Positions 44,535-56,600 of a stretch of DNA of 64,000 bases are shown piece by piece. The notes beneath the pieces are model-generated. The model had not been told where the DNA came from, made no database searches, and saw only the letters and a program-made list of their open reading frames with translations. Source of the DNA: Sarcocystis neurona (taxonomy: Eukaryota > Apicomplexa > Conoidasida > Eucoccidiorida > Sarcocystidae); the NCBI GenBank assembly GCA_000727475.1, contig KL647292.1, positions 2,609,592-2,673,591 on the forward strand, given 5' to 3'. The position numbers and the translations under genes are program-made. How positions within the stretch are numbered: the first letter of the stretch is position 1; every line of letters begins with the position of its first letter.

Positions 44535-47500
44535 GTAAGGGGTAAAGCCTCGACTACGGCAGAGAAGAAAAGATCTAGCCGTGCCTCCGCTGATACTCAC
44601 AAACGTGCACTGTAGTGGGTGCTGGTGAAAGTTTGCTGAAGGGGCAGCTGTTAGAGTGGTGATAATACCAGTTTACTTGCACAGATAAGCAACTAGGCGA
44701 CGACAGTGAAAAGAAGTCACACGACTGTGTTTAGAAAGCTGCTTCAGCTGAAACGTCGACAAGGTACAATGTACTAGCTGGCACGACAGTTTCCAGTCAG
44801 AAAAGATTTTAGCACAACACGGTTCTAATTTCGATAGCCGGTATACTTGATACGGCATCTGTGTGTATCCGAAGAGGCTTTGAACGAGTTTGTGGCAGCT
44901 GAGCAGGGAGATCTGCTGAATGAATGTCTGCACGTCTGTCTAAGCACGACTGTGTAACTGCCAAAAGGACAAACTCACGCCGGATTACGAAAACCAGAAT
45001 TCCATTTGAACGACGTAGTTCTGCATTCCCAAATTTAGAACGACACAGGCAGATGCCCACCATTTTCATACCGTGTGGCGCTGTCTTTCCAGAGGACAAC
45101 AGATACGACCTTCAGTCGTGGAAGTTTACCTGTAACTGAGCAAAGGCGAAAAGCTTTTCTGTCGTTCAGCAGGTGAAGAGCATTTGGCGACACTGAAACC
45201 TATGCGTTTGGCAGACTCAAGCAACCCGCGATAGCAGTGGTCCACGTGTGTATGCATTCAAGTAAAAAACCCCGGCAACTATTTGTAGACTGGGTTTTCG
45301 GGAGAAGTGGACCGTGCTATTGGCGCGGTAGCAGAGGTCCACGGGTGTATAATTTTTAAGTAAGTAACCCCAATAACTACGTGTAGGCGGCGTATTCGGG
45401 AGAACGAGAATGCGAGTTTTTGCTTCATGTCGTCTTACGCCCGTCGACCGTCGGTCTTCCTCAAAACAGCGCACACAAACCTCACTGCTGCGATCTTCGC
45501 TTGTAGACCTTCGTAGTAAGTGCACGGCCGTCCGGGAAAAATCTGGCGACTGAGGTTTCGCGTTGAAGGTTGTCCCAGAGCTTCCGCCCCACTCATCTTC
45601 TCCAAGTGTTGCGTACCTAACAGCCATTCTAAAGGCCAGAACACCCCTAATGATACTTCTATGAACGGGACTGTAGAATGGGAAAGCAGTGTACATTTCC
45701 CATTCAGCGCAGGTGCATGATATGCAACTCCAGCGAGTAGATGTGTGCAACGGATGCCAGTCGCCACGTCCCCCACAACCTCGGCAACACACATAGTAGT
45801 AGAAGAAAGGTAGGCCTCGACCCTGCGTAAGAAATGTATATGAAAAGACAAGACAGCACATGCCAGCGTGAGTCATTTCTACGGAAATGTGTATGTGCTG
45901 AAGTAGAAACAGTTTTGCGTGTACACTGATTCAATCTACAGTACAGTTCTCAGTGTAACGTTGATTACAGACAGTGTTCTAGCGTGTCAATCTTCCTGTT
46001 CACTTCGAGGCACGAAAGGTCTATTCTGTCATTGAGACCCTGGGTTTACGTACGACTAACCTCTATGAAACCACCTGGGAAAGTAAGTGCCCGGCTTATC
46101 AAGCAGCATCGCTGTAGGCGTACCCGAGCCAGACGCCGACAGACAACTGTCAATCTCTCTCGATGAAAATTTTATCTCCACGTCTTATAACAATGATGTT
46201 TATTTATCCAAACAAAGCACTTTTCCTGTTCCGCGGCGTCGTCCAGCGTTAAACGCTCTTCTCGTCTTCTCTGGCTTCCTTCAGTTTCACAGCAGAACGT
46301 AGAAGAGAGATGCTGAGTTACACTTCTCAATGCAAAGGCGCTATTGTGCGGCGGAGCTTAGACAACGCGCTCAGTTGGTCGTTCACGATAACGAAGATTG
46401 GCTTAGGAGCGAGTTTAAAATGGTTTTTCCTGTATACACTGCAAGAAGTGCTTCTTTGGTGCCATGGCTTCTTGGTGTCGGAGTGTAATTCGCAGACCTT
46501 CAGAGTGGCGCAACAGATGGGGAGAACTTTGGCAGAGGAACCCTTAAAAACGCATCAGCTTTTGAAGTAAGATTATCATGTTTTACAAGCGCAGCCTCCC
46601 TGCGTACAATCACGCACTAGTGAACACGAATTTTCCTAAAGAAACTCGAAGTCAACGAGATCCACTACGTCAAGGAAGACGAAACAGTGGTTACAGTTAT
46701 CGATATGTGCGCTTGAACGCACGTTCATATCTATATCTACACAATAACTTGTACATGAAAACAGCTTCCACATAAATTGGTGACTGATGAGGTACAAGGG
46801 CTGGTTGGAATACTAATATGTTTACTTGGTAGTTTTGGGCACCCTGCGTATGCTACCGCGCGTTAGTGACTCGCTGCATAGAACTCTAATTGCCAGTGTT
46901 CAACTACAAGCAAGCAGCTGGACAGCTGGTACTTGAAGAGGAAAGCAGTCAGCCTGTATTGCCGTGTTGCACGCGGCGTTACAGGGTTTCACCATACATG
47001 CCTGGGTGCCAGGGTGTTCGTTATCGAATTCAAGAGTGCACATTGGCTTCAGTGTTTAAGAAGAGGAACACCGTTGCAGACATCCGGCAGACGTTGCCGT
47101 GCTTAAGTATGCGTATGACCAGACCTACAAAAAGGGTATTTGTCATTTATTTTAGCCGTACAAAGGTTGGCGGGTATGCATATGGTCAGACCGACAAAAA
47201 GGATAATTATCATTTTACGTAGCGATAGAAAGGTTGTCTGAAAGCTCAAAGTGTTGGACATGTGCGTTGAACACATATGTGGTAGCGGTAAAGGCCCAAT
47301 TTGTCCCGTTTTCTCCGCTGTACCGTGTGTTTAGGAAAAAGCGGGCAAAACGACAACGAGAGATCACCACAACAAAAAATCAGTCGAGTGCACGCGTTTA
47401 TCAATGCGGCAGGTCGCACCCAAGGTTTCCTGTGCGAGTGGGATCTCAGACGTTTCGGCTGAAGCACTGAAAATTCAAAATGAAAGGCTACGTAGTGAAC

Positions 47501-50500
47501 TGGACCGTACGAAAAAGCAGCACAAGTACGCAACGGAGTTCAACGTCTAGGCGCATTCTCTTCGCATTTACGTAGGTGTATATATGTACGGGTATCCGTG
47601 TAGGTGCACACGCGCGTGTGACGCAACGTTCAATGCGCTCGTCTCTTTAACACAGTACGTACGAATGTATGACGAACTCGTATCAAGGGGACACAGTGTA
47701 CTATTTAAGTATAGCAAACCATGAGCGCGACACTGCATTGATTTCAGCGCGACGCACTCAATGCAATCAAAAAAGTCGTGTCGACTAGCTTTTGCGTACT
47801 GTTTGGATGAACGTGACTGTGAAACATGAAGCAGGGCAATTTTTTAAAATCTTCGTTTCCCCTGCGTAATCGCGATCAGATGTGAGACATCCTGCGTGCG
47901 TGTGTGTGAACGTGAAGTCAGCACAAGTTTCTCTTTTCGAGGTGTCACCGTTGAAACTCCAGCAGAGCACCTCCGGTTGTTACATTGCTCTTTTGCAGGC
48001 AACTACTGGCGCTGCAGCAAACTCAGATGATGTCTTGTAAAGGAGAGTACGAGAATTTCTTTGTGAAGTGCTGTAATGAAGTACGACGCGAAATCCAGAA
48101 CAGAAGAATGAGAGCACTCCGACTTTCCGGCTCCCCGAGTGCTCTCAACAGGGAATTGGACTCTGGTATGCTAGACGGTGAGAATGAGGCTGATCAGCAG
48201 GACGCTAAACTTGTAGTGGGTTCAAAAATACCCACTGCTGTATGATATACAAACTTACGCCTATGTGTGTACATGTGTATACACATATGTGGAACTTAGG
48301 CATGTGTGTGTGCGTATTTGTACTCCTGCCTTTAGGCACTGGGACAGCAAACCCAGTCAACGAATAGGGTTGAACGTCATACTCGTCCCAGAGATCTTGC
48401 GATTGTGCCGTCCCACTTACAGACACGCCTATAGTCTATTCCGCCGTTTTTCGTCCACAGTGCGAAGCTTGGATACACTGTCGATCTCTTTGCTGCGTGA
48501 TTTTGGGCGCGTTTCCAGTCGAGAGCATCTACACCTCGCTTAATAAATCTGTGTGTTTGTCTGACCAGAGTATGTAACGAACTCTAAGAGCGGAACGACA
48601 CCACGGCGATAAGAAAACGTTCGACTAGCAAGTTGTTTAAACTCCCACTTTCGCACACCCACATGGCTGCGAGCGTGCCACGGATCACGTAGGCGACAGG
48701 TTACAACACAGAAACACACAAGTGCAATCATGACACGTATGGGCGTGTCCAAAGAGGTCTTGCCACATTCAGCTCTACAGAAACGCGTACATACCCACAG
48801 ACAGGTGAGTGCAGACATAGACGCCTGAGGAGACACGTGTGCAAAAATATGTACGTAAACATATAATTTTGAAGAACGTGGAGTATTGCCCTGTCAAGTA
48901 TAGTAATATTGGCCACTCTGGTTTTTCTGCTTAACAGAGTATTCACCTGTAGTAGACACCTACAGCAAGTTTCGTGACAACCAACACCGAACAATCTCCA
49001 CAGACAATTCAAAGTCTCGTACTCAAGCGCGCATACGACTGAGGCCGAAGCTGGCATTATTCGATAATTTTCAAAGGCTTTCAGAAAGTCCAGCAGGTGC
49101 CGAATTCAACACGGTCTCTTGACCCCGCTACTACCCACATAAATACACACCTAAGGGGACCTGTCAGAGAGCTCGCCGACTGCATGTTCAGAAGATGGGC
49201 CTGTGGACAGAATGCTTTTACCCCTGACTAGATATTTTTTGCCTGCTCTGTCAAACATTGAATTTCCTGATACAGTACACAGACACACGTTGAAGATGCA
49301 CTTAAGTGTCGTAGTCTATCTGGTTTCGTAATCTTACGACAGGGTGACGCTAATGTGCTAAAGTATACGCGCGGAACAAATTAAAAACCTTCGATCCCCG
49401 TGCACCAAGTAGAAGCTTCATTCTGCCGGAACCACACAATCAGGTCCCTTGTAACTGGTAAACAATTCAATCAGATTTCTACTAAATTGTAGTTTGCGCA
49501 AACGCTTGGCAAACCCTAAAAGCTACGCGAGATGCGGGAGGATAGCTTGTATTTTTACCGGCGGAGCACCTCAGGAAACTTCCGGCTGTTACCTTCAGCA
49601 CGTCTGCACCACTAATTATACCTACGTAGGTGTGTCTCTCGTATATTCTTCCTGCGAAATCCGGCGTTCACTGACGCACTGGCAAACAACCATCTAGGTA
49701 CACATCTCTAGCTAGCTTTCTATCTATCTGTATGTACATACATATATATATATATATGCACTCGTTTTCTGAGCAACGCACATTTGTGTCCTTCGGAGGT
49801 AGGCATGGTGGTTTTACCCGATGAAGGGTGACGACCTTCTAGGGTTACACAAGGAGTGCACAATGTCAAACGCGTGTAGCTTTGCAGGTGAACTTCAGGT
49901 GAGTAGACTTGTGTATATCTACCGGTCAGGTCTATGACGTTCTACACAAATTTGCTGATGAGCTAATTATATATCCGTATATATCTGCATATATATCTGT
50001 CGAAGTGTTATACGTGTATGGATACACATACGTGAACCCATATATATATCATTATGCATGTGCGATACAGAGGACTCTATACGGGAAGTGAGTCTACAGG
50101 ATTTCCTTCAGGCTGACAGGCGCCGTCTTCTTGAACTCATCGTTTCCAGCGACGAAATTCTTGTGAGTTTTAAGAGAGTCTGCATATGGTACATAGAACG
50201 CTTTCACTATAAATATACATATGCACCTCATCTTTGCGAATCTGTACGGAAGATCTGACTCTACCGCCTGTCGCAAAGCCCTTACGGCCTCAACACCTTG
50301 CGGACGGATGTGTCTGTCACACCAAACTAAGCTACCACTGATTTCCGAGGGTTGTGCCAGCTAATTGATCACTGTGCGCATGCCAGCGGTGCCGCGTTTC
50401 ACAGACAAGAAGACTTTCACCTGCACAGAGCACGTGCAGAACAATCACATTTGTGCAAGTGCCTCACTGTTCTCAAGCTGTACGAGACACTGACCATATA

Positions 50501-51619
50501 AAAAGCGCACAGTCGCATGCAAGTGCTTTACTGTGAAGCAAGCTGTATTAGATACTGATCGAATAAAAAGCGTACAGTCGCAGCTCACACCCATACGTTT
50601 TACACATATATATATATATATGTGTGTAAAAAGAGATAGAATCATTGGTAGACAGGTAGATAGAAAGGTAGATAAAAGGTAGATGGAAGATAGGTAGGAG
50701 ATAGATACACACGTCTACGCGTGGGAAGGCACTCGTACATGTGTAGGCGTCTGCTCACACATGCAATATTTACACAATGTCGTGAGATTACTGGAGACTT
50801 ACGTGATCCTGGTAAGAAAAACTTGTATTTCTTTGCAGCACCTGAGGCTTTTATACGTTGAACAGTTTTGAACGTAGAATACGACCAGAGCGCATATTTA
50901 TGACTCATTACCTGCGACGTACCTATCAGAACTCCAACGCGCGAGTACTACATTGTATAGACGCGTGGTGCACATACGCTATCACGTACGTGGCATTTGG
51001 TATACCAGGTCACCCGCGCATACACCAGCCTATTGAAGTATATGCTGATATACGTGTATATATATTTATATATATGTGCACACGTCACGTTTTGCTGCGA
51101 GCGACGTGTGGAGTTATTACACCTGAGCGAATAGGGATACAGTCAGACTACAGTCGCTCAATGCAGTCTTGTAATGGTGAGGTCTGTGGTATCTATACAA
51201 GTGGACAGATGAGGGCTAGGGCAGCGCCGGAGAAACACTACGCACAGTTATGTGCACACATATGTTTATATACACATGTAGATGTTTCATGTTTCCTTCA
51301 TACGAACCAACAGGTTTACGAGTAGACGTCTGGCATGCATTTCGCATCTGCATTATTGACACGTGTGCGTGGTGGCGCCACTGGGTATCATAGAAACACA
51401 GCTGGATACCGATGATCAGCGGTAGAGCAGCCAGGTGTGTCTTGCTGCGCTCGCGTGCAGGGGCACTTACACGCGCTTCTGTTCGCTCCGCGGGGACGCA
51501 TCTGTCCTCCTCAGGCCGCACAACAGTGCGGAGAAGATCATTCAGTCGGACAGAAAAAAGAGGCTCCACGCGGAACACAAAATAGTTTCGATGAACAAGA
51601 AAGAGAAACGCCGTATTAG
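43376..51619 (+). CDS. coiled-coil protein, five exons, 554 residues
   Basis: Exons 43,376-44,534, 47,450-47,525, 47,999-48,177, 50,071-50,162 and 51,461-51,619 sum to 1665 nt and keep one frame to a TAG. All junction phases match. Residues 1-110 are acidic and disordered; 110-250 are Ser/Pro/Gly-rich. From about 260 a long amphipathic helix begins (GFDRVTNLLAGLDEKVEKLV), followed by an ordered stretch (SLEKELSWFMSEALRLDGLC) and coiled coil across exons 2-3 (NERLRSELDRTKKQHK). Exon 4 gives DFLQADRRRLLELIVSSDEI, a compact helical motif, and exon 5 a charged tail. The layout resembles centriolar or axonemal coiled-coil proteins, but I do not recognise the family. The start is the first ATG of the open frame. 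Confidence 0.75.
45228..45408. repeat. diverged tandem duplication, offset 97 bp
   Basis: Copies at 45,228-45,310 and 45,325-45,408 share GCGrTAGCAG-GGTCCACG-GTGTAT, AAGTAA--AACCCC, AACTA--TGTAG and TTCGGGAGAA. They are about 75% alike by eye. Intronic. Confidence 0.8.
47107..47236. repeat. diverged tandem duplication, offset 66 bp
   Basis: Copies at 47,107-47,169 and 47,173-47,236 share GTATGCrTATG-yCAGACC-ACAAAAAGG and end in AAAGGTTG. Intronic, shortly before exon 2 of the coiled-coil gene. Confidence 0.8.
47450..47525 (+). CDS. coiled-coil gene exon 2
   Basis: The acceptor GGATCTCAG|AC fits the single G carried from exon 1 (Asp). It encodes VSAEALKIQNERLRSELDRT and KKQH, a heptad-like helix. 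The donor CACAA|GTACGC is less usual, but its two carried bases fit exon 3 (Lys). Confidence 0.65.
47999..48177 (+). CDS. coiled-coil gene exon 3
   Basis: The strong acceptor TTGCTCTTTTGCAG|G and donor GACG|GTGAGA bound 179 nt. It encodes QLLALQQTQMMSCKGEYENF then FVKCCNEVRREIQNRRMRAL, the end of the coiled coil, and passes one G to exon 4. Confidence 0.75.
48178..50070 (+). other. intron 3 of the coiled-coil gene (1.9 kb)
   Basis: Mostly unremarkable sequence, with TA/CATA patches near 49,740-49,760 and 49,960-50,055. No phase-compatible extra exon was seen. Confidence 0.55.
50071..50162 (+). CDS. coiled-coil gene exon 4
   Basis: The acceptor GCGATACAG|AG fits the G carried from exon 3 (Glu), and the donor ATTCTT|GTGAGT is strong; 92 nt. 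It encodes DSIREVSLQDFLQADRRRLL then ELIVSSDEIL, a clearly ordered helical motif that is the most likely part of this protein to be conserved. Confidence 0.75.
50163..51460 (+). other. intron 4 of the coiled-coil gene
   Basis: Holds a 64-bp-offset tandem duplication (50.45-50.58 kb), TA runs at 50,607-50,622 and 51,050-51,075, and a short TAGA/GGTAGA patch at 50,645-50,705. Confidence 0.55.
50454..50585. repeat. diverged tandem duplication, offset 64 bp
   Basis: Copies start at 50,454 and 50,518 with TGCAAGTGC-T-ACTGT, then CAAGCTGTA, GA-ACTGA, ATAAAAAGCG-ACAGTCGCA. About 80% alike by eye. Intronic. Confidence 0.85.
51461..51619 (+). CDS. coiled-coil gene exon 5 (terminal)
   Basis: The acceptor TCGCGTGCAG|GGG is in phase 0, matching exon 4. 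It encodes 52 codons (GHLHALLFAPRGRICPPQAA, then a charged tail ending DEQERETPY) and TAG at 51,617-51,619. An overlapping +1 frame is longer but does not fit the phase. Confidence 0.65.
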   Translation, partial: GHLHALLFAPRGRICPPQAAQQCGEDHSVGQKKEAPRGTQNSFDEQERETPY

Positions 51620-53607
51620 CAGCAGCAGGATACCTGTTTCTCACGTGGAAGAAGCTGAAGCCGAAACACGTGTTGCGATGAATTCCTGTTTAATACTGTC
51701 ACTTTGTGGAACCACTTCGCGCTCTTCAGTGCGCAGCGACGCACGCGTAACGGCACCTAGGTGGATGCAGCCGTACTCGAATGAAGCGATTACATGCGTC
51801 TGCGCTCCTGTAACACAGTGTACGCTAAAAATTGTTTAGGTTCCTGGTATAGTTTTGCTATCGTAAACTTGTACCTCTCTACGTAAACTAAGGATGCCAT
51901 TTATATTTACACGTTGGCATGTGGTGCTAACGCTGCAACTTACTTACGCGTATACGCTAACATCTGACTGCGCAGCGGAATTCTACGTAGGTGGGTTTAC
52001 CTACGTATGTATCTTGAGCGCGTAGTACTGATATTTTGTCGAGATATACACACACAAGTTTGGGCGGCCGTGAATACACGTCCAGCATTCCCTCTACATA
52101 AGATCCTCGGTAGCTGCGGCTGCAGGAACACATGGACAGACGTGGCAGGAGCATCAGCAGGGACCTTGCTTGCACAGCAGATACTACTGCGATTTCAACT
52201 TGTACCCCTGAAGTTGTGCACCTGCCGAGAGCCATTTAATCCAGAAAAGCATCCACTTAATGCACCTAAGGCCACGTAGACATACTCACTATTGCCGCAT
52301 ATATTCCCTCGCGTGAATATAGATGCGCTCACAGAAAGAAGGCTAAAAACAGACGCACGCCTGCGTATACTTCTCTATTCGTACATATCTCCTGACACGT
52401 CGAATGCCGCTGCAAACGTGATGGCGGATGCGCTAAGTTCTTTGAGAGGTGCCTGGCTTCGAGCGCCACACACTGCGCCCATCCAGGACGACGCATTCAT
52501 CAAAAACGTTCATATGGGTGCTTGCGTAGCACATCTGCTACAAGCCACAAGTATCGATAAATGGTGTGGAGAGTCAAATTTCCTTCCGTTTCGGAAAAAG
52601 CCAAGGTGTGCTTGCAACGGCCTTCCACCGCAGTCTATCGTGTGCAGTTCACTTTTCTGCCTGCAGTGATCAAAGGCGTCGAATGCAGAGAGCATTGTGC
52701 ATCTCTGTTGCAAAACTGGAGACGCAGTGTCTACACCGACGGGAGGCAGGACACCTGCGTCAGACGTAGCCTCTATCCGTACACACACTGTTGTTGCTTG
52801 TGGCTCCAGAATATTAGAGTGTGACTACCTACACACAGCGTAGATACCCAGGGCTACCAGAGAAGCCACACGGAGGCTACCACCGTGAAGAGTGCAGCTT
52901 TGTTGAACGTGTGCCTGTACGCACACGTACAATGTGTACGTATAAATACTACGACCGCTACTTCTGCTCCACTTGCTCGTTGGTGTGAAATCAGCATGCC
53001 ACTTCCAGTACTATTTGTCATTTTCGAAAAGTTCAGCTACCCGCTACATCCGTGGCGGGTGAAAGGGCGTCCTACACACGTAGGAGGTATCTGCCGCATG
53101 CGTGCTTGAAGCGGCGAAGCGTGGCCGCATTTTATTGTCCTGCCTTGTGCTTTTCCATTTTCCCTGTTGTCAAACAAACTGCGTCCCCACAATCGTCGCG
53201 AAGAATACAGATTTCTTCTGTTACCACAAAGTTCGTCAACTTCGTGCCCACACACACACACACACGCACATGTCTACGCGTAACGCGCACACACGTCGAC
53301 GGCCGAAGAAGAGTGCGATGGACACTTATAGGAAAGACGATACTGCGCACCAGTGCAGACAGACATACAAGTCCCAATTTTTCTTTTCTCAAACATTGAT
53401 ACTGTTTTCTCCTCCACACCACGTCAACTTATGCGCCGTTGCAGCACGCTCGGTGCAGATGGTGCTGCAGACGGTGACACATGCAGAAGCGGCGCATCTT
53501 CGCATTGATACGTAATAGACTGCGTCTGGCGGACTCCATAGCCTCGCTCATCGTAGCAGACAGACGCAGCAACTCCACCGCGCCGGCGTGTCCTGTAGAC
53601 GTAACGA
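51620..53607. other. intergenic region, one weak plus-strand frame
   Basis: Balanced composition. The frame 52,292-52,669 (plus, 125 codons, no ATG needed before 52,4xx) has ordinary amino-acid use but no domain. A CA run lies at 53,250-53,268. It presumably contains the 3' regions of the convergent genes on each side. No gene is called. Confidence 0.4.
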
Positions 53608-56600
53608 TCAACGGGGAGGAGAGGCTGCACGTACGAGGATGACGTCGTCGCTGTCGTTCATGTTGCTCCAGTCTTTGGCGTCCATGTCTTTCCCGAGGGA
53701 TCTCGGTAGCACACCAACAGAACGGAGCACGGCTGCTGCTGTGCCGCCGCTTGCTTCTGCTGTTGCTGGTGCTGCTGCTTCTGCGTTGTCTCGTGCTACG
53801 CCGGCTGTGTTTGACGCCGCAGCTGCTGCGGTGGAGCCGTCTCCGACGGTCATACTGGCGCCCCAGCGCGCACCCGCGCGGAGCAGCAACCGCGGAGAGC
53901 AGAAAGCAGCAGCAGAAATCCAGTGGCCCGTCCGCAGCCACAGAGGCACAGAGGTGTCACGTGGGCTGCAGCCACGGCATACCATGTTGTCTGCAGGTCT
54001 CGTCAGTTTGCAGCGGTTGCCGTTGTGGCGGCGCAGGTTGACGCCGTCGCTGCTGGCGCTCCCGTTGGTGCTGTGACTTTGGCGCACGCTGATGCTGTTG
54101 CTTTGCTGGCTCTGTTCTGCGTTCATGCCTGTCTCCTCTGTAGCAGCTGCTGTGCTGGTGGGAACGCTGTGGACCGCGCTGTTCTCGCCGTCCCTCCCTG
54201 GGGCTGGTGCTCTTGCTGTTCGCTCTTTCCAGACTTCACCAGAAGAAGCGGAACCCTGTCTACATGATTGTGAGGCAGCTGGGCTGATATCGCTGCATTC
54301 ACTTCCATTTCTGCAGAGGGCAAAATTCTCCCCCTGGACAAGAGACATGCTGCAGCTCGGCCTCAACTTAGCTGCCTCGCCTCCTCCTCGTCCCTGTTCT
54401 GCTTGCTCTTGCTCCGTCTGCTGTTCTCGCTGCTGCTCGTCCACTTGAGCAGGTCGGCGGTCTATGTGCACCCATGGCAGAGATCTCCAGGGGTTCTCTC
54501 TGCCCTCCGCATTGCTGCTTCTAGCTGCTGCAGCAGCGTCAGCAATCTCGTCCTCCTCAAACGTGATGTCGCACCACGCCAGCAACCAAAATTCCCTCCG
54601 TGTTTGCTGCAGGAATTGTTGCCGCATGTGTTCATCGAAATCTTCAACTTCCTGCAGCAGCGACGTCCACAAGTCCCCCACCTGGCTCCTCCTGCCGTCG
54701 TGGCTGCTGCTGTGGCTGCCGTCGGTTGTACGGCCCGACGCCGCGTCGCTGTCTGCTGTCCGGCTGCAACAGTCGGTGCTTTTGCTCCCGCTGAAGTTTT
54801 TGACGCTGCGGAGTAGCTTCCGGCTGCGCAGGCTGTTGTCGTGTGTGCCGGTGCTTGCCCGTCCCTTCCTGTTGCCGATCGGCACATCCGGCCCGTTGCA
54901 GCTGTGCATGACGCCACTGCTGTTCGCGTCGTCACTGCTGCTGCTGCTGCTAAAACTGTCACTGCTAGAGACGCCGTTGTTGCTGCTGCTGCAACGAACC
55001 CGTGTATCCTCGCTCCTTTTCTCCCCTTCGGCAAAGCAAGGAAAGCGAGCCGCAGGGAGGGAGCCGGCAGAAGGAGCACCTGAACAAGCAGCAGCAGGGG
55101 CGCGAGAAGGGAACACAGGAGCAGTCCGGGCTATAGGAGACGTCGTCTCAGCAAAATTCGATACGGCAGGCGTCGCAGAGCTCTCGACTATGTCATTACC
55201 TACTGCAGCTCCAGGACGGAGAAATGAATGAGGATGATGCGTTGCTGCCGCGGTGGCCATTCGCCAACCCTGAAGTGGGACGAGACAAAGCCGCCACTGA
55301 CGAGCCAGTCTCTGCTGCAGCAGAAGGATATGCTGCCGCTGCTGCTGCTCCCACGTGGAGCCCGCCGAAAGAGCTGCTGGCTCCGCGGTAGCAACTGCAC
55401 ACGTCGCACCAGGGTCAGCTGCAGCAGCAGTCGAAGATGGCACAGGAACAGCGTCTTCTTCGCCGTCCACAGAAGAAGCAACGGCAGCACGTTCAGCAGC
55501 AGCGTCGGCAATACCTCCGCATGCAGGTGCCGTAGGGCAGCCGGGAACGGGACACAGTGCGACAGCAGCAGGCCGCGACACAACAGCAGCGGCAACAGCG
55601 CTTGAAGCCGGGCAGAGTCCTGCAGGAGGCGAGCAGCAGGCAGCAGAAGAGGAATAGGCACGAACATCCAATGCCAGAGAAAACGAAGATGGAGAAAGAG
55701 CAACACCGCCTCTATCATCCCCATTAAAAGTCGCTGCAGCCGAAACAGAGAGAATAGGCACTTCTTCATCTGAAGAAGTGTGGCCAAGCTGAACCGCCTG
55801 AGACGCTTTTAAATTCGATATAAAAAGCTGGAGCAAGATTTCTTCTGCTTCCTCTTCGCGTTGCTGCTGTTGCCGCCGCACGCAGCACGGACTCCTATCC
55901 ACCGCAGCGGCAGCGGCACAGAAGGAAGAAGCCCACATCGTCCCGTCACTCTCGTCCCGCTCTTGTGCCGCAGCAAAATTGACGTTTTTTCCTTCCTGTC
56001 CCCCAAGTGGAGTCTCAGCAAGCGCGGCACCACCAGGCTGCGAACTCTCCTGCACCGCCGGACTCACCCCTCCTGCCGGTTCCACTTGCAGCGGCCCTGC
56101 TGCTGCTGCTCCGGCTGACTGCCGTGGTGGCGCTGCCGGCTGGGCGGCTTTTGTTGTTGAAGCTGCTGTCGCTGCTTCAAGCGGTGCTGCTCCAGCCACG
56201 GGTACTTGAGAGGGAATCAACGCGGTCCCTGCAGCCTCAAGTGGGCCTCTTGCTATCGAGTTCTTGCGGCGTAAAGCTGCCGCTACGTCTTGGTCTTCTG
56301 CCGTCGCTGCTGGAAACAACGCGGCTGGCCGGTGTCTCGACGGCTTCTCCTGCACGGCGTCAGCGCCGAGATATGAGTCGCCACGACAATTTCCGTCGGC
56401 CTGAACGCTTGTGACACGGGTATGTTTGCTGTTGCTGCTGGTGTTGCTACTTCTACTGTCCCTTCTGTTGCTGCTACTGTTGCTGCTGCTGCTGGTGCTG
56501 CTGCTGCTGTTGCTGGCCCTGGTATCTTTTCTGTTGCTGCTGACACTCGTGCTGTGGTTGGTGCTGTTGCTGCTGCTATTGCAGTTGCTGCTGCTGCTGT

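Larger units (their letters stand above)
44535..47449 (+). other. intron 1 of the coiled-coil gene (2.9 kb)
   Basis: Contains two clear diverged tandem duplications (45.2-45.4 and 47.1-47.24 kb) and several short frames with no phase-compatible splice sites. An additional in-phase exon is possible but not seen. Confidence 0.55.

Noticed and set aside
46310..46570. 86-codon plus-strand frame with ATG in intron 1 of the coiled-coil gene
   Set aside because: No splice phase links it to exons 1 or 2 and it has no family features.
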